20,209 nt of DNA from an uncultured bacterium (GTDB lineage Bacteria > Patescibacteriota > Minisyncoccia > Phycocordibacterales > CAIZIN01). The position numbers and the translations under genes are program-made. The stretch is from the NCBI GenBank assembly GCA_903933085.1, contig CAIZIN010000049.1, forward strand, positions 1 through 20,209, given 5' to 3'. Shown in pieces: positions 14,528 through 20,209 of this stretch (its first letter is position 1; each line of letters begins with the position of its first letter). Under the pieces are notes generated by a model, which worked only from the letters and a program-made list of their open reading frames with translations, had not been told where the DNA came from and did no database searches.

Positions 14528-14598
14528 GTCTGCGTAAGTCTGCGTGAAGTCAGCGTTAGTCCGCGGGGGTGGTACTCCACCCCAAAATAGATTACAAT
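14528..14598 (+). promoter_or_regulatory. scpA upstream region: GTCTGCGTAA repeats, GC hairpin, -10
   Basis: Four 9-11-base units (GTCTGCGTAA, GTCTGCGTGAA, GTCAGCGTTA, GTCCGCGGG) run from 14528 to about 14567. They are followed by a perfect hairpin, GGGGTGG-TACT-CCACCCC (14566-14583). TACAAT at 14593-14598 is a good -10 with the ATG 12 bases later. The hairpin would overlap the spacer region of this promoter and could be a protein-binding site. Confidence 0.5.
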
Positions 14599-14610
14599 AC
14601 TAAACATAAT

Positions 14611-15351
14611 ATGCAGGAAGAGTATAAGGTCAAAACCCCGGTATTTGAAGGGCCTCTAGAGGTCCTTTTAGGCATGGTAGAAAAACGTAAACTTTTCATA
14701 AATGATATAGCACTTTCTCAAGTTGCAGATGACTATATTTCGCATGTACAAAGTATTCAAAATGAAAAAGGTTATCCTATGGCTGAAGTAGCCCAGTTTA
14801 TTCTCATAGCTTCGACATTGCTTCTTATTAAGTCTAAATCATTGCTTCCGACCCTAACCTTAACTGAAGAAGAGCAAAGCAGTGTTAGTGACTTGGAATT
14901 ACGTTTGAAAATATATCAACGTCTTCGTATTGCTAGTGATATTGTTGCAGAGCGATTTGGAAAGAAAATGATGTTTGCTCCATTGGATAGAAAAAATGAA
15001 GTTCGAGTTTTTGCGCCAGATAAAGATACAAATAAGACAACACTTTTTGAGTCCATTAAAAGTATTCTTAAAAATTTACCAAAAAAAGAATTTATTCCAC
15101 AAGCGATTGTACAAAAGGTGATGAGTTTGGAAGAAATGATTGGTAAGTTAACAACACGAATTAGTTCAAATCTTAGAATGTCATTCAGTAAATTTGCCGG
15201 TGAACACAAAGGACATAAGGTTCATATCATAGTTAGTTTCTTAGCAATGCTTGAACTTGTAAAAAACGGTATAATACAAGTTAAGCAAGATAAAGATTTT
15301 GGAGATATTGAGATGGAGACGGGAGAGATTGGAATACCAAATTACAGATAG
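14611..15351 (+). CDS. scpA: Segregation and condensation protein A
   Basis: 246 aa kleisin that bridges the Smc heads together with ScpB and helps chromosome condensation and segregation. The N-terminal KTPVFEGPLEVLLGMVEKRKLFINDIALSQVADDYI is the diagnostic ScpA start. QFILIASTLLLIKSKSLLP follows, then a long helical middle and a C-terminal winged-helix region (HIIVSFLAMLELVKNGIIQVKQDKDFGDIEM). Family length is typical. The ATG at 14611 is chosen; the in-frame GTG at 14569 would add 14 residues read through the GC hairpin and the -10 box. scpB follows in the same direction after 134 bases holding a repeat. smc is not in the window. Confidence 0.94.
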   Translation: MQEEYKVKTPVFEGPLEVLLGMVEKRKLFINDIALSQVADDYISHVQSIQNEKGYPMAEVAQFILIASTLLLIKSKSLLPTLTLTEEEQSSVSDLELRLKIYQRLRIASDIVAERFGKKMMFAPLDRKNEVRVFAPDKDTNKTTLFESIKSILKNLPKKEFIPQAIVQKVMSLEEMIGKLTTRISSNLRMSFSKFAGEHKGHKVHIIVSFLAMLELVKNGIIQVKQDKDFGDIEMETGEIGIPNYR

Positions 15352-15380
15352 TGTTATAAATGTTCTAAATGCGGATGTGA

Positions 15381-15432
15381 GACTGGATTCCGGCCGGAGT
15401 TTATGCTCGTGAATACGGGTGCCGGAATGACA
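15381..15432 (+). repeat. REP-like unit with enlarged loop
   Basis: GACTGGATTCCGGC (15381-15394) and GCCGGAATGACA (15421-15432) are the usual ends, but the loop is 26 bases instead of four. The outer ATTCCGGC/GCCGGAAT stem is fully kept. It is followed by AT-rich repeats up to the scpB start. Confidence 0.75.
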
Positions 15433-15485
15433 AAAATTAAAAAATTATTTAAAAATTTGAAATTAAAAATTATTACAAGATTATT

Positions 15486-16175
15486 ATGGACCTAGATAAA
15501 AAGATAGAAGCAATATTGTTTTGGAAGGGGGAGCCGATGAAGTTGAAAAAACTTGCGGATCTATTTTCTGTATCTGAAGAGGATATAAAATTTGCTGTTA
15601 ATACTGTAAAGGAAAATCTACAAAACAGAGGTGTTGCTTTAATTGAAAAAGAGGATGAAATAATGCTTGCTACTGCTCCGGAGTTTTCAACAATAATTGA
15701 AGAACTAACAAAAGAAGAATTAAGTAAAGATTTGGGGAAAGCCTCACTGGAAACATTGTCGATTGTCTTATATCAAGGTCCAATAAAACGTAGTGAAATA
15801 GATTATATTCGTGGTGTTAATTCACAATTCATTTTGCGTAACCTTCTTGTTCGTGGTTTGATAGAAAAAATTAATGACCCGAAAGATGCTCGAACTTTTG
15901 TATATAAACCTTCTTTTGAATTATTAGAACATTTAGGTGTTAGAAATATTGAAGAATTGCCAGAATACGAGGCTGTTAGGAGAGATATCGATTTGTTTAA
16001 AAATGTAAATCAAGAACCCGAAGCTCCAAAAGAAGAAGAATTATCTAAGGAAGAAATCGATGAAGAAATGATGAATAGAGAAGGGGAGCCAGAGGAGGAT
16101 GTGTTTAAAGGGGATGAAGATATAACAAGTTCAGATTCTAAAATAAGTAAGAGTGATAATTCAGAGGAAGTTTAA
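15486..16175 (+). CDS. scpB: Segregation and condensation protein B
   Basis: 229 aa. Two winged-helix domains: residues 1-75 (MDLDKKIEAILFWKGEPMKLKKLADLF) and about 85-170 (LSKASLETLSIVLY-like strand, IDYIRGVNSQFILRNLLVRGLI), the latter with the RGV..Q..L..L..RGLIE pattern typical of ScpB. ScpB dimers bind ScpA and join the Smc complex on the nucleoid. The last 55 residues form a strongly acidic Glu/Asp-rich tail, probably disordered. Start ATG at 15486, no Shine-Dalgarno; an AT-rich stretch precedes it. mraY follows after 25 bases. Confidence 0.93.
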   Translation: MDLDKKIEAILFWKGEPMKLKKLADLFSVSEEDIKFAVNTVKENLQNRGVALIEKEDEIMLATAPEFSTIIEELTKEELSKDLGKASLETLSIVLYQGPIKRSEIDYIRGVNSQFILRNLLVRGLIEKINDPKDARTFVYKPSFELLEHLGVRNIEELPEYEAVRRDIDLFKNVNQEPEAPKEEELSKEEIDEEMMNREGEPEEDVFKGDEDITSSDSKISKSDNSEEV

Positions 16176-16200
16176 ATATTATTAATTAAATATTCTACAC

Positions 16201-17274
16201 ATGATCTTGGATCTTATTAAAGTTTTTTTACCAGCAGCAATTTCTTTTATTGTTGGTATTATGATTACTCCTCTTTGGACATCTTATTTGTTTAAAAATG
16301 AAATGTGGAAAAAGAAAGCTGGGAAAGTATCGCTTGAAGGAGGGGAGACTCCAATTTTCAACGAACTTCATAAAACAAAAGAAGTTGGTACTCCAAGAAT
16401 GGGAGGTGTGATTATTTGGGCTAGTACCTTTATCACAATTACACTTTTGTGGTTAGCTTCTCATCTTCTACCTTTTGAAATATTTGATAAATTAGAATTT
16501 CTAAGTCGTTCACAAACCTGGATACCATTTTTTGCACTTCTACTTGGGGCCTTTGTTGGCTTTATTGATGATATGTATGAGATAAAAGGAAATGGAAGTC
16601 ATAAGGCCGGTGGACTATCTCTTAAAAAACGACTTCTTGTGGTTTCTCTAATTGGTTTATTTTGTGCTTTGTGGTTTTATTTTAAATTAGAAGTTTCCTC
16701 TGTTGGAATGCTATTTTCAAATCCAATCAACTTAGGTGTTTTGTTTATTCCTTTTTTTGTAGCTGTGATGTTGTTTATATATTCTGGTGGTATTATCGAT
16801 GGAATAGACGGACTTGCTGGCGGAGTGTTTGCAATTATGTTTACAGGATATGGAATGATTGCATTTTTTCAAAATCAAATCGATATCGCTGCTTTGTGTG
16901 CAACTATTGTTGGAGGACTCTTAGCTTTTCTTTGGTTTAATATCCCGCCGGCAAGATTTTATATGTCAGAAACTGGAAGTATGGCGCTTACAGTTGTACT
17001 TTCTATTGTGGCCTTCATGACAGATACTCTTGGTGGTGGGCATGGAGTAAGTGCACTTTTGATTATTGGAGCACCTCTTGTTATCACTTCACTTTCTGTA
17101 ATTATCCAGCAGATTTCTAAACGTTTTCGAGGTGGTAAGAAAGTTTTTCTTGTGGCTCCACTACATCACCACTTTGAAGCACTTGGCTGGCCTTCATATA
17201 AGGTCACAATGAGATATTGGGTTATGTCTATTGTTTTATGTATTATAGGAGTGATATTTGCGTTGATTAAATAG
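16201..17274 (+). CDS. mraY: Phospho-N-acetylmuramoyl-pentapeptide transferase (MraY)
   Basis: 357-aa integral membrane enzyme with about ten helices. It transfers phospho-MurNAc-pentapeptide from UDP to undecaprenyl phosphate to give lipid I, the first membrane step of peptidoglycan synthesis. Diagnostic sites: GFIDDMYE with Asp123-Asp124, IIDGIDGLAGG with Asp200 and Asp203, and APLHHHFEALGW with His322-324. KEVGTPRMGGVII is the conserved N-terminal cytoplasmic loop. TATTCT at 16191-16196, five bases before the ATG, may be a -10 giving a nearly leaderless message. In many bacteria murD and ftsW follow mraY; here an insertion sequence and a small gene separate it from the SEDS gene, and murD is absent from the window. 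Confidence 0.96.
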   Translation: MILDLIKVFLPAAISFIVGIMITPLWTSYLFKNEMWKKKAGKVSLEGGETPIFNELHKTKEVGTPRMGGVIIWASTFITITLLWLASHLLPFEIFDKLEFLSRSQTWIPFFALLLGAFVGFIDDMYEIKGNGSHKAGGLSLKKRLLVVSLIGLFCALWFYFKLEVSSVGMLFSNPINLGVLFIPFFVAVMLFIYSGGIIDGIDGLAGGVFAIMFTGYGMIAFFQNQIDIAALCATIVGGLLAFLWFNIPPARFYMSETGSMALTVVLSIVAFMTDTLGGGHGVSALLIIGAPLVITSLSVIIQQISKRFRGGKKVFLVAPLHHHFEALGWPSYKVTMRYWVMSIVLCIIGVIFALIK

Positions 17275-17308
17275 AATTATGAATTAAGAATTATGAATTA
17301 AGAATAAA
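17274..17308 (+). repeat. Heptamer tandem array (GAATTAW)
   Basis: Units GAATTAT, GAATTAA, GAATTAT, GAATTAA, GAATAAA in exact 7-bp register. The first G is the last base of the mraY TAG. The same unit appears in inverted orientation at 18810-18851, on the other side of the IS and the small gene. Confidence 0.75.
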
Positions 17309-18271
17309 TGCAAAGAACTTAGGTGATATAAAGAAAAAGGAACAAATCTAGTAAGATTAAGGTGCTAGCCATTAATCAAATTAATTTGTTCCAATTTCAT
17401 GATTAGAGTAACATGTTCTCTCACTGAGAGACAAATCGAAACAGAACTTCGAAAGATATTCTTTCCTCCAAAAGGTCGATTAAAATGTATTCATTGTGGA
17501 TTATTTAAAATCAGAAGTGTTCCAAAAGAGTCTCGATACCATTGTCCGAGATGTAGAAAAAAGTTTTCTCTTCTCTCTGGTACTTGGTTAGGGAATATTA
17601 AAATTCCTCTTACGACTTTAATGATTCTTTTGTGGGCTTGGATTAATGAATATTCAATTGAACACAGTATGGACTTAACAAAACTTTCTCATGTAACCAT
17701 ACGTCGTTACTTTAGATTGTTTAGGTTAAATGTTGTTGAAAGCGTAGAATTTAAGCCACAAGATGCTGTGCAGGTTGATGAAGCATATTTCGGTTCATTC
17801 AAAAAACAATCGAATATGTATCATGGGTTTAGAAAGTATCGACTAGCACCAAAAGTATGTGTTGCGGGCATCTCATGTCCTTCTGTGGGGCAACTTGCAA
17901 TGAGGGTCATAGAAGGTAAACCTGGTGTCCCAATCAAAGAATTCATTCGCGAGAAAGTTCCTGAGAATATTACTGTGTATTCTGATGGTTCTCACATATA
18001 TACAAATCTTAGAAGTACTCATCGTCACATCTCGCAAACTCATGATCAAGGCTTTCACAACTCTGCTTACATCGAAGGATGTTGGTCTTGGACTAAGAGA
18101 AAACTGTTTAGACAGTATCATCATTTCAGTCATAAATACGCTGCAGAATATGTGCGAGAATTAGAGTGGCGATTTAACACTCGAAAAGAGAAGAAAAACC
18201 CTTTGTCTTACTTACGGAAATTGAATTAGTTGTTCCATTAGCTTTACATTCCCCAAGAACTTGCATTTATT
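17304..18271 (+). mobile_element. IS1595-type insertion sequence
   Basis: About 968 bp. The ends are imperfect inverted repeats: AATAAATGCAAAGAACTT on the left (17304-17321) against AATAAATGCAAGTTCTTGG read inward from 18271. Similarity continues inward, including AATGTAAAG/GATATAAAG and a shared GGAACAA about 35 bases in (17339-17345 and, inverted, near 18232-18238), probably transposase contacts. No clear 8-bp target duplication is seen, and the left end abuts a heptamer array, so the exact edge may shift by a few bases. GGAACAAAT (17339-17347) also pairs with ATTTGTTCC (17384-17392) just before the transposase start. Confidence 0.7.
17399..18229 (+). CDS. IS1595-family (ISXO2-like) transposase
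   Basis: 276 aa. An N-terminal zinc ribbon, Cys30-x2-Cys33 and Cys49-x2-Cys52 (CIHC, CPRC), is followed by a helical DNA-binding region. The ISXO2-like DDE domain has Asp127 (VQVDEAYFG), Asp196 (VYSDGSHIYTN) and Glu226 (NSAYIEGCWSWTKRKLFRQ). The C-terminal HHFSHKYAAEYVRELEWRFNTRK is a hallmark of the family. The gene looks complete, so the copy may be active. An inverted repeat in its leader could sequester the start region and keep expression low, as known for other insertion sequences; this is inference. It lies between mraY and ftsW in the same direction. Confidence 0.9.
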   Translation: MIRVTCSLTERQIETELRKIFFPPKGRLKCIHCGLFKIRSVPKESRYHCPRCRKKFSLLSGTWLGNIKIPLTTLMILLWAWINEYSIEHSMDLTKLSHVTIRRYFRLFRLNVVESVEFKPQDAVQVDEAYFGSFKKQSNMYHGFRKYRLAPKVCVAGISCPSVGQLAMRVIEGKPGVPIKEFIREKVPENITVYSDGSHIYTNLRSTHRHISQTHDQGFHNSAYIEGCWSWTKRKLFRQYHHFSHKYAAEYVRELEWRFNTRKEKKNPLSYLRKLN

Positions 18272-18280
18272 ACAATACTA

Positions 18281-18289
18281 TGGTATAAT
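18281..18289 (+). promoter_or_regulatory. Extended -10 promoter of the small zinc-ribbon gene
   Basis: TGGTATAAT is a perfect extended -10. The start near 18296 leaves a leader of about 58 bases, unlike the very short leaders elsewhere. The leader can fold by pairing GGTAG with CTACC (about 18295-18330). Confidence 0.7.
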
Positions 18290-18353
18290 ATAGGGTAGGA
18301 GGTAAAGCTATATTTTAAGCTACCGTTCCTTTGAAATTCAACCAAATACAGAC

Positions 18354-18725
18354 ATGGCCAAGAAACAAATTGAAAAAAAAGAAGATAAAACTCGTTATAT
18401 TGTTTTTTGTCACAAATGTGGTTCTACATGGATACCGACTCATGGAAACCCACTTTGGTGGATGGCGAAACATCATGCAGACAAAGGGTATCTCGACGCT
18501 GCTTGTGTGAGTGGTGAAAAGTGCGGGTGTGTTCAGAGGCTGTCCAAGCCAGATGCTCCATTCCGGGTTTTTGGATATAATAGATTCTTTGAAGTTTTCG
18601 ACATTCCGTGCACGACATTTGTGGAGGCTGTGAAGAATTTTCTTAGAATATCAAGTGGTGGAAATGTTGTCTACATCAGCGGAGTATCTAGCCGCGTCCA
18701 ACATCGCCTCGAATACAGAGTTTGA
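18354..18725 (+). CDS. Small zinc-ribbon-like hypothetical protein
   Basis: 123 aa, family not recognised. A basic start (MAKKQIEKKEDK) is followed by Cys19-x2-Cys22 (FCHKCGSTW) and, about 30 residues on, Cys51, Cys57 and Cys59 (ACVSGEKCGC), enough for one metal site. HGNPLWWMAKHHADKGY between them is rich in His and Trp. The second half is strand-like, without further cysteines. It has its own extended -10 promoter and a strong terminator, so it is a single-gene unit, and it is richer in GC than the cell-wall genes around it. No Shine-Dalgarno is seen. A real gene is likely; function unknown. Confidence 0.72.
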   Translation: MAKKQIEKKEDKTRYIVFCHKCGSTWIPTHGNPLWWMAKHHADKGYLDAACVSGEKCGCVQRLSKPDAPFRVFGYNRFFEVFDIPCTTFVEAVKNFLRISSGGNVVYISGVSSRVQHRLEYRV

Positions 18726-18732
18726 TTTAATC

Positions 18733-18780
18733 AACCCGCCCGAACAGGAAACCCCTCAGTTCGCTGGCGGGTTTCTTTTT
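18733..18780 (+). terminator. Strong GC-rich intrinsic terminator
   Basis: AACCCGCC (18733-18740) plus CGAAC (18741-18745) pairs with GTTCG (18759-18763) and GGCGGGTT (18766-18773), with a CT bulge on the right arm. A TCTTTTT tract follows. Confidence 0.88.
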
Positions 18781-18809
18781 TATCAAGAATGTTTTGGATT
18801 CTGAATCCA

Positions 18810-18851
18810 TTCTTAATTCCTAATTCTTAATTCTTAATTCTTAATTCTTTC
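18810..18851 (+). repeat. Heptamer tandem array (TTCTTAA)
   Basis: TTCTTAA, TTCCTAA, then three TTCTTAA units and a degenerate TTCTTTC in exact register. The unit is the reverse complement of the GAATTAA unit at 17274-17308. Just before it, GGATTC-T-GAATCC (18796-18808) with AAGAAT/ATTCTT outer arms makes an imperfect hairpin. Confidence 0.75.
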
Positions 18852-18860
18852 CGCCATCTA

Positions 18861-18869
18861 TGCTATAAT
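18861..18869 (+). promoter_or_regulatory. Extended -10 promoter of ftsW
   Basis: TGCTATAAT is a perfect extended -10. Eight bases separate it from the ATG at 18878, so the predicted leader is about two bases: essentially leaderless. Confidence 0.75.
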
Positions 18870-18877
18870 TCATCACA

Positions 18878-19975
18878 ATGAAACAAAGAGGTGTTGATAA
18901 AATATTTGCTTTTGTGGTATTTTTACTAGCCTTTTGTGGTATGGTTATTTTTATTTCAGCATCTCTTAGTTTACTTTCTCGGTCCGGAGCAAATTTTTAC
19001 GGAATTATTTTTAATCATACAGTTTTCGGTCTCTTTGGAGGACTTTTTGGAGTGTTTATTTTTTCTAGAATTCCACTTCAATATTTTAAAAAATATTCTC
19101 TACATTTTTTCATTTTTTCTATTTTACTTACTCTTTTGGTTTTTGTTCCACATATTGGTGTAAAAAGTAATGGTTCATATAGGTGGATTAATATTTTTGG
19201 TAAAACTTTTCAACCTTCGGAAGTATTAAAGATTGCCACTATCATATATATGGCTGCGATTTTTACTAATTTAAAAGATAAAATAAAAGACTGGAGATAT
19301 GGACTTGGATATTTTATTGGGATCTCTTCTCTTATTGCTATTATTTTTGCAGCGCAACCCGATACAGCGACATTTGGAATTTTATGCGCTCCGTTATTAG
19401 CAATGTTCTTCACAGCTGGAGGTAAAATTCGACATATCGCAGTAATTGGTTTGTTTGGAATTTTAATTTTTGCTGGACTTGTTTTTACAAAACCATATTT
19501 GAAAGCTCGTGTGATGACATTTATTAATCCATCTGAAAATTCACTTGGCTCTGGGTATCAAATACAGCAATCTTTGATTGCAATCGGTTCGGGAGGTTTT
19601 TCCGGAAGAGGTTTTGGCCAAAGTCTCCAGAAGTTTAATTTCTTACCTGAAGCTATCAGTGATTCTATTTTTGCCGTATTTTCTGAGGAGTTTGGCTTTG
19701 TGGGTAGTGTCTTTATAATTATTTTATTTGTAATTTTTGCAGTACGTGGCTTAAAAATTGCATCTCGGGTCCCAGATGGCTTCAGTAGACTAACAGTGGT
19801 TGGAATTGTTATACTACTTACTACACAGGCGTTTGTGAACATCGCTGCGATGATTGGTATAATTCCGCTCACCGGTGAACCGTTACCCTTTATTAGTCAG
19901 GGAGGAACCGCACTTTTGTTTGAGTTTATTGCGGTTGGAATAGTGTTTAATATATCAAAGTATCAGAAGACATAG
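18878..19975 (+). CDS. ftsW: SEDS-family peptidoglycan polymerase, FtsW-like
   Basis: 365 aa with about ten membrane helices. SEDS proteins polymerise lipid II into glycan strands together with a class B penicillin-binding protein; FtsW acts at the septum, RodA along the wall. Hallmarks seen: YRWINIFGKTFQPSEVLKIA (Gln112-Pro-Ser-Glu115), the large loop ending LPEAISDSIFAVFSEEFGF, and PLTGEPLPFISQGGTALL (from Pro330). The promoter implies a leaderless message. FtsW is preferred to RodA because of the mraY context and PLPFISQGG, but short SEDS proteins are hard to separate. No terminator hairpin is evident before the following inverted repeat, which could itself act as one. Confidence 0.88.
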   Translation: MKQRGVDKIFAFVVFLLAFCGMVIFISASLSLLSRSGANFYGIIFNHTVFGLFGGLFGVFIFSRIPLQYFKKYSLHFFIFSILLTLLVFVPHIGVKSNGSYRWINIFGKTFQPSEVLKIATIIYMAAIFTNLKDKIKDWRYGLGYFIGISSLIAIIFAAQPDTATFGILCAPLLAMFFTAGGKIRHIAVIGLFGILIFAGLVFTKPYLKARVMTFINPSENSLGSGYQIQQSLIAIGSGGFSGRGFGQSLQKFNFLPEAISDSIFAVFSEEFGFVGSVFIIILFVIFAVRGLKIASRVPDGFSRLTVVGIVILLTTQAFVNIAAMIGIIPLTGEPLPFISQGGTALLFEFIAVGIVFNISKYQKT

Positions 19976-19978
19976 AAC

Positions 19979-20160
19979 AATTTTTAATTTTGTAATTTTT
20001 AATTTTTGAAATAATGTTTGAATGTTTAAATAAGGAATGCAAACTTGGATCCCCGCATTCGCGAGGATGACACAAAATATAGTAGTGATTACACTTCTTG
20101 TTTTGTAAATTAATTCAATAAGAAATTATTTTAAAATTAAAAATTACAAAATTAAAAATT
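19979..20160. repeat. 182-bp element bounded by a perfect 28-bp AT-only inverted repeat
   Basis: Bases 19979-20006 and 20133-20160 are exact reverse complements over 28 bases except that they contain one G-C pair each; otherwise they are A and T. Between them, GGATCCCCGC-ATT-CGCGAGGATGACA (20047-20072) is a divergent REP-like unit ending in the shared ATGACA. No gene lies in 19976-20209. The arms may fold into a long AU hairpin that ends ftsW transcription, or mark a small non-autonomous mobile element. Confidence 0.7.
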
Positions 20161-20209
20161 AACGAAAGGATGATTTAATAACAGGAAAATGATTAATAAA
20201 TAAATTTAA

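Noticed and set aside
14569..14610. Longer scpA starting at GTG 14569
   Set aside because: It would read through the GC hairpin and the -10 box; ScpA proteins start close to the KTPVFEGPLE motif, which the ATG at 14611 gives.

Overview
The window is AT-rich, compact bacterial chromosome in which TAA, TAG and TGA all act as stops. Several features suggest a Candidate Phyla Radiation (Patescibacteria) genome, probably of the Parcubacteria group: an archaeal-type AspRS without the usual bacterial insertion, start codons placed directly behind -10 boxes with no Shine-Dalgarno, many short gene-boundary repeats, and unrecognised small zinc-ribbon proteins. This placement is inference; there is no rRNA gene here to confirm it.

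Layout. 1-2357: a truncated unknown gene followed by an orphan membrane histidine kinase. 2358-4624: an alpha/beta hydrolase with a leaderless-type promoter, then an IucA/IucC-like siderophore-synthetase gene broken by one in-frame TAA. 4657-9626: trpS, then two half-size ABC exporters that probably pair, separated by a heptamer repeat array. 9694-12535: an unknown 143-aa protein, a T-box riboswitch with its terminator, a large REP-like inverted repeat, aspS and a HIT-family gene. 12551-14461: an IS256-type (variant zinc-binding) transposase gene facing two minus-strand genes, one tiny and basic, one with a duplicated zinc-ribbon pattern. 14528-16175: scpA and scpB (condensin partners of Smc). 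16201-19975: mraY and an ftsW-type SEDS gene, with an IS1595-type insertion and a small zinc-ribbon gene between them. The end of the window is a 182-bp inverted-repeat structure.

How the genes fit together. Most intact genes are housekeeping: aminoacyl-tRNA charging (trpS, aspS), chromosome condensation (scpAB) and cell-wall growth (mraY makes lipid I; the SEDS protein polymerises lipid II). The accessory layer is two insertion sequences, the broken siderophore-synthetase relative, and an unusual density of small repeats. Five intergenic tandem arrays share an exact 7-bp period, and at least four palindromic REP-like units share the ends GGATTCCGG/CCGGAATGACA or a related form.

The points most worth a second look are the T-box in front of aspS, whose specifier does not obviously read Asp; the single-stop IucA/IucC gene with its atypically strong Shine-Dalgarno; the repeated leaderless promoter geometry; and the heptamer arrays.
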